DNA of 64,000 nt from JAFCUW01 sp049898325. GTDB lineage: Bacteria > Pseudomonadota > Gammaproteobacteria > Burkholderiales > Burkholderiaceae_D. A model generated the notes under the pieces. That model was not told the origin of the DNA, made no database searches, and saw only the letters and a list, made by a program, of their open reading frames with translations. Positions within the stretch are counted from its first letter, which is position 1. Each line of letters begins with the position of its first letter. Positions 23,901-32,908 of this stretch are shown here, piece after piece. Made by a program: the position numbers and the translations under genes. The stretch covers positions 119,616 through 183,615 of the forward strand of contig NZ_JAFCXL010000011.1 in NCBI RefSeq assembly GCF_049898325.1. Reading direction: 5' to 3'.

Positions 23901-25769
23901 ATGAACTTGCTAGAGACTATCAATCAACCAGCCGAGCTGCGCAAGCTCGCGCGCACCCAACTGACCCCGCTGGCGGCCGAACTGCGCCAGTACCTGCTCG
24001 AATCGGTGGCCAGGACGGGCGGCCACCTGTCGTCGAACCTGGGCACGGTGGAGCTGTCGATCGCGCTGCACTACGTGTTCAATACGCCGTACGACCGCAT
24101 CGTCTGGGACGTCGGCCACCAGACCTATTCGCACAAAATCCTCACCGGCCGGCGCGAGCGCATGCACACGCTGCGCCAGTTCGCCGGCCTGTCGGGCTTT
24201 CCGAAGCGAGACGAAAGCGAGTACGACACCTTCGGCACGGCCCACTCGTCGACCTCGATCTCGGCCGCGCTGGGCATGGCGCAGGCGGCCAAGATCAAGG
24301 GCGAGCACCGGCACGCCATCGCCGTCATCGGCGACGGCTCGATGACCGCCGGCATGGCCTTCGAGGCGCTCAACAACGCCGGCGTGCAGGAAGACCTCAA
24401 TTTCCTCGTCATCCTCAACGACAACGACATGTCGATTTCGCCGCCCGTGGGCGCGCTCAACCGCTACCTGGCGCGCCTGATGTCAGGGCAGTTCTACGCC
24501 GCCGCCAAGAACGTCGGCAAGTCGGTGCTGCCGCCGCCCGTGCTGGAACTGGCCAAGCGCTTCGAAGAACATGCCAAGGGCATGGTGGTGCCGGCCACGA
24601 TGTTCGAGGAATTCGGCTTTAACTATATCGGCCCCATCGACGGCCACGACCTCGACTCGCTCATCCCCACGCTGGAGAACATCAAGAAGCTCAAGGGGCC
24701 GCAGTTCCTGCACGTGGTGACCAAGAAGGGGCAGGGCTACAAGCTGGCCGAGGCCGAGCCGATCCTGTACCACGGCACCGGCAAGTTCAATCCCACCGAG
24801 GGCATCAAGCCGACCGCGGCCGGCAAGACCACCTACACCGAGGTGTTCGGCAGCTGGCTGTGCGACATGGCCGCCAGCGATGCGCGCCTGGTCGGTATCA
24901 CCCCGGCCATGCGCGAAGGCTCGGGCATGGTGCGCTTCGAGCAGCAGTACCCGGACCGTTATTTCGATGTCGGCATCGCCGAGCAGCACGCGGTGACGTT
25001 CGCCGGCGGCCTGGCCACCGAGGGCATGAAGCCGGTGGTGGCGATCTACTCCACCTTCCTGCAGCGCGCCTACGATCAGCTGATCCACGACGTCGCCCTG
25101 CAAAACCTGGACGTGGTGTTCGCGCTCGACCGCGCCGGCCTGGTCGGCGCCGACGGCGCCACCCACGCGGGCAACTACGATATCGCCTACCTGCGCTGCA
25201 TTCCCAACATGGTGGTGATGGCCGCGTCGGACGAAAACGAGTGCCGCCGCATGCTCACGACGGCGTTTCATTACAAGGGCCCCGCCGCGGTACGCTATCC
25301 GCGCGGCGCCGGCATTGGCGCGGCCATCGAAACCGGTCTCACCTCGATCGAGATGGGCAAGGGCGAAATTCGCCGCCAGGGCAGCAAGGTGGCCATTCTC
25401 GCCTTCGGCTCGATGGTGGCGCCGGCCAGCAAGGCGGGCGAGGAGCTCGACGCGACGGTGGCCAATATGCGCTTCGTCAAGCCGCTCGACATCGACCTGG
25501 TGCGCCAGCTGGCGGCCGACCACGATTTCCTGGTGACGGTGGAAGAGGGCTGCATCATGGGTGGCGCCGGATCGGCCGTGGCCGAGGCGCTGGCCGCCGA
25601 AGGCATCGTCAAGCCCCTGCTGATGCTGGGCTTGCCCGACCTGTTCATCGACCATGGCGACCCGGCCACCCTGCTGGCCGGGGTCGGGCTCGATGCGCGC
25701 GGCATCGCCGCCTCGATCACCAAGCGCTTCGGCGTGGGCGAGCCGCGGCTGGTGGTCAACAACGCCTGA
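23901..25769 (+). CDS. dxs: 1-deoxy-D-xylulose-5-phosphate synthase
   Basis: A 622-residue thiamine-diphosphate enzyme making DXP from pyruvate and glyceraldehyde-3-phosphate, the entry to the MEP isoprenoid pathway. The ThDP motif is GDGSMTAGMAFEALNNAG; the N-terminal LRQYLLESVARTGGHLSSNLG and the pyrimidine-domain DVGIAEQHAVTFAGGLA are diagnostic. Usual length is about 620. There is no gap after ispA, consistent with joint control of precursor supply. It converges on the adenosyltransferase gene after 14 bases. Confidence 0.97.
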   Translation: MNLLETINQPAELRKLARTQLTPLAAELRQYLLESVARTGGHLSSNLGTVELSIALHYVFNTPYDRIVWDVGHQTYSHKILTGRRERMHTLRQFAGLSGFPKRDESEYDTFGTAHSSTSISAALGMAQAAKIKGEHRHAIAVIGDGSMTAGMAFEALNNAGVQEDLNFLVILNDNDMSISPPVGALNRYLARLMSGQFYAAAKNVGKSVLPPPVLELAKRFEEHAKGMVVPATMFEEFGFNYIGPIDGHDLDSLIPTLENIKKLKGPQFLHVVTKKGQGYKLAEAEPILYHGTGKFNPTEGIKPTAAGKTTYTEVFGSWLCDMAASDARLVGITPAMREGSGMVRFEQQYPDRYFDVGIAEQHAVTFAGGLATEGMKPVVAIYSTFLQRAYDQLIHDVALQNLDVVFALDRAGLVGADGATHAGNYDIAYLRCIPNMVVMAASDENECRRMLTTAFHYKGPAAVRYPRGAGIGAAIETGLTSIEMGKGEIRRQGSKVAILAFGSMVAPASKAGEELDATVANMRFVKPLDIDLVRQLAADHDFLVTVEEGCIMGGAGSAVAEALAAEGIVKPLLMLGLPDLFIDHGDPATLLAGVGLDARGIAASITKRFGVGEPRLVVNNA

Positions 25770-25783
25770 AAGGGGGGAGCGCC

Positions 25784-26335
25784 TTAGCGCTTCCGTTCGT
25801 GCTGCCACAGCACGTCGCTGCCGCCGGCGAAGCGATTGAGCACGCGCGCCAGCACGAACATCAGGTCCGACAGCCGGTTCACATACTGGCGCGGATGGTC
25901 GTTGATCGTTTCCGTGTGGCCCAGCGTGACGATGGCCCGCTCGGCGCGCCGGCACACGGTGCGGCATACGTGGGCAATCGACGCCGCCCGCGAGCCCGCC
26001 GGCAAAATGAACTCCTGCAGCACCGGCAGGGTGGCGTTGTATTTCGCCAGCAGCGCGTCAAGCCGTTCGACGTGCGCTTCGGTGATCATCTGGTAGCCGG
26101 GAATGCACAGTTCGCCGCCGAGGTCGAACAGGTCGTGCTGGATGCTCACGAGTTCTTCGCGCAAGTCGTCCGGCATCGGCTCGCACAGCAGCAAGCCCAC
26201 AAAACTGTTGAGTTCATCGACATCGCCCAGCGAGGTGATGCGGGCGCTGTCCTTTTGCGTGCGGCTGCCGTCGCCCAGCCCGGTGGTGCCGTTGTCGCCG
26301 GTGCGCGTGGCGATTTTCGATAGCCTGTTTCCCAT
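25784..26335 (-). CDS. cob(I)yrinic acid a,c-diamide adenosyltransferase, PduO type
   Basis: A 183-residue PduO-family ATP:corrinoid adenosyltransferase. The N-terminal KIATRTGDNGTTGLGDGSR is the ATP-binding loop, DELNSFVG follows, and the C-terminal CRTVCRRAERAIVTL with VNRLSDLMFVLAR completes the signature. It converts cob(I)alamin to adenosylcobalamin. No other cobalamin gene is near. The gene is divergent from glcD, with 74 bases between the two starts. Confidence 0.93.
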   Translation of the reverse strand: MGNRLSKIATRTGDNGTTGLGDGSRTQKDSARITSLGDVDELNSFVGLLLCEPMPDDLREELVSIQHDLFDLGGELCIPGYQMITEAHVERLDALLAKYNATLPVLQEFILPAGSRAASIAHVCRTVCRRAERAIVTLGHTETINDHPRQYVNRLSDLMFVLARVLNRFAGGSDVLWQHERKR

Positions 26336-26397
26336 GATGCGTTCCTGTATTTTTTGGTGTTGAAGAAGGCCGAGGATACGGCAAAACCAACATCCAG

Positions 26398-26403
26398 TAC
26401 AAT
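26398..26403 (+). promoter_or_regulatory. -10 element directly before glcD
   Basis: TACAAT ends six bases before the glcD ATG at 26410. No ribosome site fits between, so the operon message may start almost at the start codon. Confidence 0.35.
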
Positions 26404-26409
26404 CAGTGC

Positions 26410-27891
26410 ATGTCCGAATCCATCGCCATCGATCCCCTCCGCCGCCAGCAGGTCGCCGACGCCCTGCGCGCCGCCTTGCCGGCCCGCGTCGTCCTGTCCG
26501 ATCCCGAGGACACCCGCCCCTACGAGTGCGACGGCCTGGCCGCCTATCGCCAGTTGCCGATGGTGGTCTGCCTGCCCGATTCGGAAGACCAGATCCTCAC
26601 CATCCTGGCCATCTGCCGCGACCTGAAGGTGCCGATCGTGCCGCGCGGCGCTGGCACCGGCCTGTCGGGCGGTGCGCTGCCGCTGGCCGACGGCGTGGTG
26701 CTGTCGACGGCGCGCCTGAACCGCATCGTGCGCATGGAACCCCATTCGCGCAGCGCCGTCGTCCAGCCCGGCGTGCGCAACCTGGCCATCTCCGAGGCGG
26801 CCGCCATCCACGGCCTGTACTACGCGCCCGACCCGTCCTCGCAGATCGCCTGCACCATCGGCGGCAACGTGGCCGAAAATTCGGGCGGCGTGCACTGCCT
26901 CAAATACGGCCTGACCGTGCACAACGTGCTGCGCGTGCGCGTGGCCACCATCGACGGCGACATCATCGAACTCGGTAGCGAGGCGCTCGACGCTCCCGGC
27001 CTCGACCTGCTGGCCGTGTTCATCGGCTCCGAAGGCATGCTCGGCATCGTCACCGAGGTCACCGTCAAGCTCGTGCCCAAGCCGGCCGCCGCGCGCGTGA
27101 TCATGGCTTCGTTCGGCGACGTCGTCACCGGCGGTAACGCGGTGGCCAGCGTGATCGCCGCCGGCATCATCCCGGCCGGCCTGGAAATGATGGACCGCAC
27201 CTCGGCGCGCATGGTCGAGCCCTTCGTCAAGGCCGGCTACGACATCGACGCCGCCGCCATCCTGCTGTGCGAGGCGGACGGCACCCACGAAGAAGTCGAA
27301 GAAGAAATCGCCCGCATGACTGCGGTGCTGGAAACGGCCGGCGCGAGCGCCATCTCGGTGTCGCAAACGGACGCCGAGCGCATGAAGTTCTGGTCCGGCC
27401 GCAAGAACGCCTTCCCGGCGGCGGGCCGCATTTCGCCCGACTACTACTGCATGGACGGCACCATCCCGCGCAAGCGCCTGGCCGAGGTGCTCACTGGCAT
27501 CGAGCTGAGGGAAGCCGAATACGGCCTGCGCTGCGCCAATGTGTTCCACGCCGGCGACGGCAACCTGCACCCCCTGATCCTGTTCGACGCCAACCAGCCC
27601 GGCGAATTCGACCGCGCCGAAGCGTTCGGCGCCGCCATCCTGGCCCTGTGCGTGGCCGTCGGCGGCACCATCACGGGCGAGCACGGCGTCGGCAAGGAAA
27701 AGATCAACTCCATGTGCGTGCAATTTACCCGCGCCGAACTGGACGCCTTCTTCGCCGTCAAGCGCGCCTTCGATGTGCCCTTCCTGCTCAATCCCGACAA
27801 GGCCATCCCCACCCTGAACCGCTGCGCCGAATTCGGCAAGATGCGCGTTACCGCCGGCTTGCTGCCGTTTGCGGACCTGCCCCGTTTTTAA
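26410..27891 (+). CDS. glcD: glycolate oxidase subunit GlcD (FAD-linked)
   Basis: A 493-residue FAD-linked oxidase. The PCMH-type FAD-binding domain contains VPRGAGTGLSGGALPLADGV, GGNVAENSGGVHCLKYGLT and FIGSEGMLGIVTEVT. The C-terminal cap has VFHAGDGNLHPLILFD and TGEHGVGKEK. With GlcE and GlcF it oxidises glycolate to glyoxylate and passes electrons to the respiratory chain. It is followed by glcE (22 bases from its stop to the proposed GTG) and glcF. Confidence 0.94.
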   Translation: MSESIAIDPLRRQQVADALRAALPARVVLSDPEDTRPYECDGLAAYRQLPMVVCLPDSEDQILTILAICRDLKVPIVPRGAGTGLSGGALPLADGVVLSTARLNRIVRMEPHSRSAVVQPGVRNLAISEAAAIHGLYYAPDPSSQIACTIGGNVAENSGGVHCLKYGLTVHNVLRVRVATIDGDIIELGSEALDAPGLDLLAVFIGSEGMLGIVTEVTVKLVPKPAAARVIMASFGDVVTGGNAVASVIAAGIIPAGLEMMDRTSARMVEPFVKAGYDIDAAAILLCEADGTHEEVEEEIARMTAVLETAGASAISVSQTDAERMKFWSGRKNAFPAAGRISPDYYCMDGTIPRKRLAEVLTGIELREAEYGLRCANVFHAGDGNLHPLILFDANQPGEFDRAEAFGAAILALCVAVGGTITGEHGVGKEKINSMCVQFTRAELDAFFAVKRAFDVPFLLNPDKAIPTLNRCAEFGKMRVTAGLLPFADLPRF

Positions 27892-27913
27892 CGTACCGAA
27901 GGAAATCGTCCCC

Positions 27914-28999
27914 GTGCAGCAGATCGACTCATTGCGTCAACAGATCCTGGCCGCGGCCGCCGACCAGCGCCCCTTGCGCATCCGCGGCGGCGGCACCAAG
28001 GACTGGTACGGCGGCGCGCTGGCCGGCGACATCCTCGACATGCGCGCGCTGTCGGGCATCATCGATTACGAGCCGACCGAACTGGTGATCACCGCCCGCA
28101 GCGGCACCCCGCTGGCCGAGATCGAGGCGGCGCTGCGCGAGCGCAACCAGATGCTGGCCTTCGAGCCGCCCCATTTCGGTCCCGCCGCCACGCTGGGCGG
28201 GGTGGTGGCGGCCGGCCTGTCCGGCCCGCGCCGCGCCAGCAGCGGCGCCGTGCGCGACTTCGTGCTGGGCGCGGTGCTGATGGACGGAGGCGGCGAGGTG
28301 CTCAATTTCGGCGGGCAGGTGATGAAAAACGTCGCCGGCTACGATGTCTCACGCCTGCTGGCGGGCTCGATGGGCATGCTCGGCGTGATGCTCCAGCATT
28401 CATTGAAAGTGCTGCCGCGCCCCGTGTGCGAGGCCAGCGTGCGCTTTGCCAGCAGCGAGATCGACGCCATCGCCCGCCTCAACGCCTGGGGCGGCCAGCC
28501 GCTGCCGCTGTCGGCCAGTTGCTGGCATGACGGCGTGCTGACGGTGCGCCTGTCGGGCGCCGGCGCGGCGGTCGACGCCGCCCTGCGCGCGTTTGGCGGC
28601 GAGCAGCTCGATGCCGACGCCGCCGACGCCTTCTGGGCCGACGTGCGCGAACAGCGCCATGCCTTTTTTGCCGATGCCGACGCCGGCGGGGGCGCGCTGT
28701 GGCGCCTGTCGGTGCCCTCCGTCACCGGGGCGCTGGTGATGGGTGGCGCGCAGCTCATCGAATGGGGCGGCGCGCTGCGCTGGCTGAAAGTGGCGGCCGG
28801 CGACGACGCCGCGCGCGCGGCCAGCATCCGTGCCAGCGTGCGCGCCGCCGGCGGCCACGCCACCTTGTTCCGCAAGGGGCCGGGCAGCAGCGGCGTGCCC
28901 GTGTTCGAGCCGCTCGCCCCCGCCATCGCCCGTATCCACGCGCGCCTCAAGCAGGCGTTCGACCCTGCCAACATTTTCAATCCCGGACGGATGTTCTGA
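27914..28999 (+). CDS. glcE: glycolate oxidase subunit GlcE
   Basis: A second FAD-binding subunit of the glycolate oxidase complex, 361 residues from the GTG at 27914. I prefer this start because GAAGGA precedes it and the family homology begins QQIDSLRQQILAAAADQRPLRIRGGGTKDWYG. The open frame runs 15 codons further up, overlapping glcD. Flavin-binding segments are FEPPHFGPAATLGGVVAAGL and GQVMKNVAGYDVSRLLAGSM. The C-terminus ends FDPANIFNPGRMF as in GlcD relatives. glcF begins three bases after the stop. Confidence 0.92.
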   Translation: MQQIDSLRQQILAAAADQRPLRIRGGGTKDWYGGALAGDILDMRALSGIIDYEPTELVITARSGTPLAEIEAALRERNQMLAFEPPHFGPAATLGGVVAAGLSGPRRASSGAVRDFVLGAVLMDGGGEVLNFGGQVMKNVAGYDVSRLLAGSMGMLGVMLQHSLKVLPRPVCEASVRFASSEIDAIARLNAWGGQPLPLSASCWHDGVLTVRLSGAGAAVDAALRAFGGEQLDADAADAFWADVREQRHAFFADADAGGGALWRLSVPSVTGALVMGGAQLIEWGGALRWLKVAAGDDAARAASIRASVRAAGGHATLFRKGPGSSGVPVFEPLAPAIARIHARLKQAFDPANIFNPGRMF

Positions 29000-29002
29000 T
29001 CC

Positions 29003-30223
29003 ATGCAAACCAATCTCGCCGATTTCATGAAGGGCACGGCCGATGGCATCGAAGCCGAATCGATCCTGCGCGCCTGCGTCCACTGCGGTTTTTGCACGGC
29101 CACCTGTCCGACTTACCAGATTCTTGGCGATGAGCTCGACGGCCCGCGCGGGCGCATCTACCTGATCAAGCAGGTGCTCGAAGGGGCCACGCCAACCCGC
29201 AAGACCCAGCTGCACCTGGACCGCTGCCTGACCTGCCGCAACTGCGAAAGCACCTGTCCGTCGGGCGTCAAATATGGCCGCCTGATCGACATCGGCCGCC
29301 GCGTGGTGGACGAGCGGGTGCCCCGTCCGCCCATGGAACGGCTCACCCGCACGGCGCTCAAGGCGTCGTTGCCGCGCGCCTGGGTCTTCAAGCCGGCCTT
29401 CAAGGCGGGCCAGCTGGTGCGGCCCCTGCTCTCGCCGTCCCTGCAGGACAAGCTGCCCAAGACGGCGCCGGCGGGCCTGTGGCCCAGCCGCGTCCACGCG
29501 CGCAAGATGCTGGTGCTCGATGGCTGCGTGCAGCCGTCGATGGCGCCCAACATCAACGCCGCCACCGCGCGCGTGCTCGACGCCGTGGGCGTGCAACTGG
29601 TGGTCGCGCCCAAGGCGGGCTGCTGCGGCGCGCTGCGCTACCACCTGAACGACCAGGACGCGGCGCTCGACGACATGCGCCGCAACATCGACGCCTGGTG
29701 GCCGCTGCTCGACCAGGTCGAGGCGATCGTCATGACCGCCTCCGGCTGCGGCGTCACCGTCAAGGAATACGGTCACCTGCTGGCGCACGACGCCGCCTAC
29801 GCGGCCAGGGCGGCGCGGGTGTCGCTGATGACGCGCGACCTGTCGGAAGTGATGCCGCAGTTCGAGGCCGAACTGGCGGGGCGGCTGGCCGGCAAGGCGG
29901 GCAAGCGGGTGGCCTGGCATCCGCCGTGCACCCTGCAGCACGGCCAGCAGATCCGCGGCAAGGTCGAAGCGCTGCTGCGCGCCGCCGGCGTCGACGTCGT
30001 GCTGTGCGCCGACAGCCACCTGTGCTGCGGCTCGGCCGGCACGTATTCGGTGCTGCAACCGGAATTGTCGAAAGCGCTGCGCGAGCGCAAGCTGGCCAGC
30101 CTGGCCGCCACCGGCGCCGACGAAATCGTCTCGGCCAATATCGGCTGCCTGACCCACCTGCAGGCGGGCACCAGCACCCCTGTCACCCACTGGATCGAAC
30201 TGATCGACCGCATGCTGGCCTGA
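29003..30223 (+). CDS. glcF: glycolate oxidase iron-sulfur subunit GlcF
   Basis: A 406-residue protein with two ferredoxin-type [4Fe-4S] motifs near the N-terminus, CVHCGFCTATCP and CLTCRNCESTCP. Two CCG-domain repeats follow: PKAGCCGALRYH and DSHLCCGSAG. It carries electrons from the GlcD/E flavins to the quinone pool or another membrane acceptor. It is the last gene of glcDEF. The following kinase gene is convergent, 19 bases on. No GlcC-type regulator is next to the operon. Confidence 0.94.
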   Translation: MQTNLADFMKGTADGIEAESILRACVHCGFCTATCPTYQILGDELDGPRGRIYLIKQVLEGATPTRKTQLHLDRCLTCRNCESTCPSGVKYGRLIDIGRRVVDERVPRPPMERLTRTALKASLPRAWVFKPAFKAGQLVRPLLSPSLQDKLPKTAPAGLWPSRVHARKMLVLDGCVQPSMAPNINAATARVLDAVGVQLVVAPKAGCCGALRYHLNDQDAALDDMRRNIDAWWPLLDQVEAIVMTASGCGVTVKEYGHLLAHDAAYAARAARVSLMTRDLSEVMPQFEAELAGRLAGKAGKRVAWHPPCTLQHGQQIRGKVEALLRAAGVDVVLCADSHLCCGSAGTYSVLQPELSKALRERKLASLAATGADEIVSANIGCLTHLQAGTSTPVTHWIELIDRMLA

Positions 30224-30242
30224 GGCGGCCGGCGCAAGGGGG

Positions 30243-32189
30243 TCAGCGGCGCGGTACCACCTGGGCCAGCAGCTGCGCCAGCTGGTCGATGTCGACCGGC
30301 TTGGTCAGGTGATGATCGATGCCCGCCTGGCGGCTGATGGCGCGGTCGGCCGGGCTGCCATAGCCGGTGACGGCGATGATGGTGGCGTCGACGCCGCCCG
30401 GCATGGCGCGCACGGCGCGCGCCAGCTCGTAGCCGCTCAGGTCGGGCAGGCCGATGTCGAGCAAGAATACATCGGGCCAGCTGCGCCCCGCATGGCAGAG
30501 GGCATCGACGCCATTGAACGCCAGCGCCACCTGGTGGCCGGCCTCGGCCAGCAGCATGCCCATCATCTCGGCGGCGTCGCGGTTGTCGTCGACGATCAGC
30601 AGCCGCAGCGGGGCCGGCGCGATGCTTGCCGGCGCCGGTGGCTCGCCCCTGTCGGCGATCGCGCACTCGCCCGACGACAGCGGCAGGCTGACCACGAATT
30701 CACTGCCCATGCCCTTGCCCGCGCTGCGCGCGCGCACCTGGCCGTCATGGCGTTCGACCAGGGTTTTTACCAGCGCCAGGCCCAGTCCCAGGCCGCCGGC
30801 GGTGCGGTCGGACGAGCGGTCGGCCTGGCTGAACAGAGTGAACGCGTTGGCCAGCGTGCTCGCATCCATGCCGATGCCGTTGTCGCTGACGCTGATGCAG
30901 GCGCGGCAGTCGGCGCACTCGAGGCGCAGATTGATGGTGCCGCCATCCTGGGTGTACTTGGCGGCGTTGTTGAGCAGGTTGACCAGCACCTGCACCAAGC
31001 GCTTGTCGTCGCCCTCGACGCAGACGGGGCCGGGCGCGATCTGCAGGTTCAGGTGGTGGCGGTGCTGCTCGATCATGGGGCGCGCCTGTTCGACGGCATC
31101 GACGATGATGTGCTTGAGTTCGATGCGTTGCATGTCCAGCGACACCAGGCCCTGGGTGACGCGGGCGGTGTCGAGCAGGTCGTCGAGCAGGCGGTTCATG
31201 TGGCGCGCCTGGCGGTCGATCACGGCGCCGGCCCGTTGCGTCATGCGCTCATTGGCCCCGCCCAGCGCCAGCAACTGGGCGGCGGCGCTGATCGGCGCGA
31301 GCGGGTTGCGCAGTTCGTGCGCCAGCATGGCCAGAAATTCGTCTTTTTTGTGAGCGGCATCGCGCAGCGTTTCCGTCAGCGCCATGCGCTCGGAAATGTC
31401 GTCGACGATGCCGAGCAGGCGCGGGTGGGAGTCGGGGCGCAGCGCGCTGCGGTAGCAACTGCCCTGCATGGTGATCCAGTGGACGCTGCCATCGTGCCAG
31501 CAGATGCGGCTGTCGAAGTGCAGGGTGGCGCAGTTGGCCAGGGCGAAGTCGAACACGCTGGCCACGCGGGCCCGGTCGTCCGGGTGAATCCGCGCCAGCA
31601 GCGCAGCCAGGTTCCACGAAGGCGCCCCCGGCGGGTGGCCGAAACAGGCGTCGAAACGCTCATTGTGCAGCCAGGCGCCCGTGACCAGGTCGATTTCCCA
31701 TTCGCCCAGCCGGGTCGCGGCCAGCGTGAACTGCAATCGCGCGGCCGTTTCCAGATCATGGTCGATCGCCTCGCGCAGCGCCGACATGTCGCGCGATACC
31801 GCCAGCAGGCGCTCGACCGTGCCGTCCGCCGCCAGCATGGGGGTGAGCACCACGTCCCACCACCTGAGGGTACCCCTGGCGGTCGGGCAAAGGGCGTCGA
31901 AGCGCTCCACGCGCCCGGTCAGGGCGCCGGCAATGGCCGCCAGCACGGTGGGGCGGGCCGCTTCCGGCCACAGATTGGCCCAGCTGGTGCCGTAGAACTG
32001 GCCGACGTCGTCGATTTCGAGGGCGCTCTGGCCGTTGCGGTTCATCGCCAGCAGATTGCCGTCGGGCGCGATCAGCTTGATGCAGTCGGGGCTTTGCTCG
32101 AAGGCCCAGTCCAGGCTGACGGGCGCGGTGCAGGATCCAGGGTGCTGATCGGTTTGATCAGGGGGGGCAGCGTGAAGGGGGGCTTCCAT
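30243..32189 (-). CDS. hybrid sensor histidine kinase with two PAS domains and a receiver
   Basis: About 648 residues. Domains in order: PAS (about 25-140, DWAFEQSPDCIKLIAPDG), a second PAS/PAC (about 155-280, TRLGEWEIDLVTG), HisKA with the phosphorylated His in LAHELRNPLAP, an ATP-binding domain (VNLLNNAAKYT; SDNGIGMD; GGLGLGLALVK) and a C-terminal receiver with Asp in FLLDIGLPD. There is no transmembrane segment, so it probably senses a cytosolic signal. I chose the ATG at 32189 because TATTAT (complement of 32221-32226) lies between it and the further ATG at 32237. No partner regulator is adjacent. Confidence 0.88.
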   Translation of the reverse strand: MEAPLHAAPPDQTDQHPGSCTAPVSLDWAFEQSPDCIKLIAPDGNLLAMNRNGQSALEIDDVGQFYGTSWANLWPEAARPTVLAAIAGALTGRVERFDALCPTARGTLRWWDVVLTPMLAADGTVERLLAVSRDMSALREAIDHDLETAARLQFTLAATRLGEWEIDLVTGAWLHNERFDACFGHPPGAPSWNLAALLARIHPDDRARVASVFDFALANCATLHFDSRICWHDGSVHWITMQGSCYRSALRPDSHPRLLGIVDDISERMALTETLRDAAHKKDEFLAMLAHELRNPLAPISAAAQLLALGGANERMTQRAGAVIDRQARHMNRLLDDLLDTARVTQGLVSLDMQRIELKHIIVDAVEQARPMIEQHRHHLNLQIAPGPVCVEGDDKRLVQVLVNLLNNAAKYTQDGGTINLRLECADCRACISVSDNGIGMDASTLANAFTLFSQADRSSDRTAGGLGLGLALVKTLVERHDGQVRARSAGKGMGSEFVVSLPLSSGECAIADRGEPPAPASIAPAPLRLLIVDDNRDAAEMMGMLLAEAGHQVALAFNGVDALCHAGRSWPDVFLLDIGLPDLSGYELARAVRAMPGGVDATIIAVTGYGSPADRAISRQAGIDHHLTKPVDIDQLAQLLAQVVPRR

Positions 32190-32323
32190 GTACAGCGCTT
32201 TGCGATAACAACATGGAAAGATAATACCTGACGGCATCGGCCACGCGATTGAAATGGTCGCAAATTACCAATCGTACTTTACACGCGTTTACTGATAGTA
32301 AGTTTAATCCGGGCCCCGGCGCC

Positions 32324-32806
32324 TCAGGCGGCGGCCAGCGCGGCGATGTCTTTCAGCAATGCCGCTGGCGTGGTGGTGGGCGCGTAGCGTTTTACCACCG
32401 TGCCGTTGCGGTCGACCAGGAACTTGGTGAAATTCCACTTGATCGCTTGCGTGCCCAGCAAGCCCGGCGCATCGTGCTTGAGCTGTTTGAACAGGGGGTG
32501 GGCGTGGGCGCCGTTCACGTCGACCTTGGCGAACAGGGGAAAGCTGACGCCGAAGTTTTTTTCGCAAAAGGCGCCGATCTCCTGCTCAGAGCCTTTTTCC
32601 TGGGCGCCGAACTGGTTGCAGGGAAACCCGAGCACCTCCACGCCCTGGTCGCGGAACTGCTGGTAGAGCGCTTCGAGGCCCTTGTACTGGGGCGTGAAGC
32701 CGCAGGCGCTGGCGGTATTGACGATCAACAGCACCTTGCCCTTGTACTGGGCCAGGTCGACCGCTGCGCCGGCCAGCGAGGTGGCGCTGTGTTCATAGAT
32801 CGTCAT
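32324..32806 (-). CDS. glutathione peroxidase
   Basis: A 160-residue thioredoxin-fold peroxidase. The catalytic Cys35 is in NTASACGFTPQY, followed by the conserved GFPCNQFGAQE with the second Cys; the Trp of the catalytic site is in IKWNFTKFLVDRNG. With Cys in place of selenocysteine it reduces peroxides, usually using thioredoxin or glutathione. It is cytosolic, with no signal peptide. It stands between the hybrid kinase and pilU, with its own 102-base upstream gap. Confidence 0.93.
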   Translation of the reverse strand: MTIYEHSATSLAGAAVDLAQYKGKVLLIVNTASACGFTPQYKGLEALYQQFRDQGVEVLGFPCNQFGAQEKGSEQEIGAFCEKNFGVSFPLFAKVDVNGAHAHPLFKQLKHDAPGLLGTQAIKWNFTKFLVDRNGTVVKRYAPTTTPAALLKDIAALAAA

Positions 32807-32908
32807 CAGGGGCTTTCCAGGGATGGCGGCGCCGGCCGCGGGATCGGGCTGAAACGCTGCTGCGCTGCAATGATAGCTGAATGACAGCTTAATGACAGCG
32901 CAAGGACC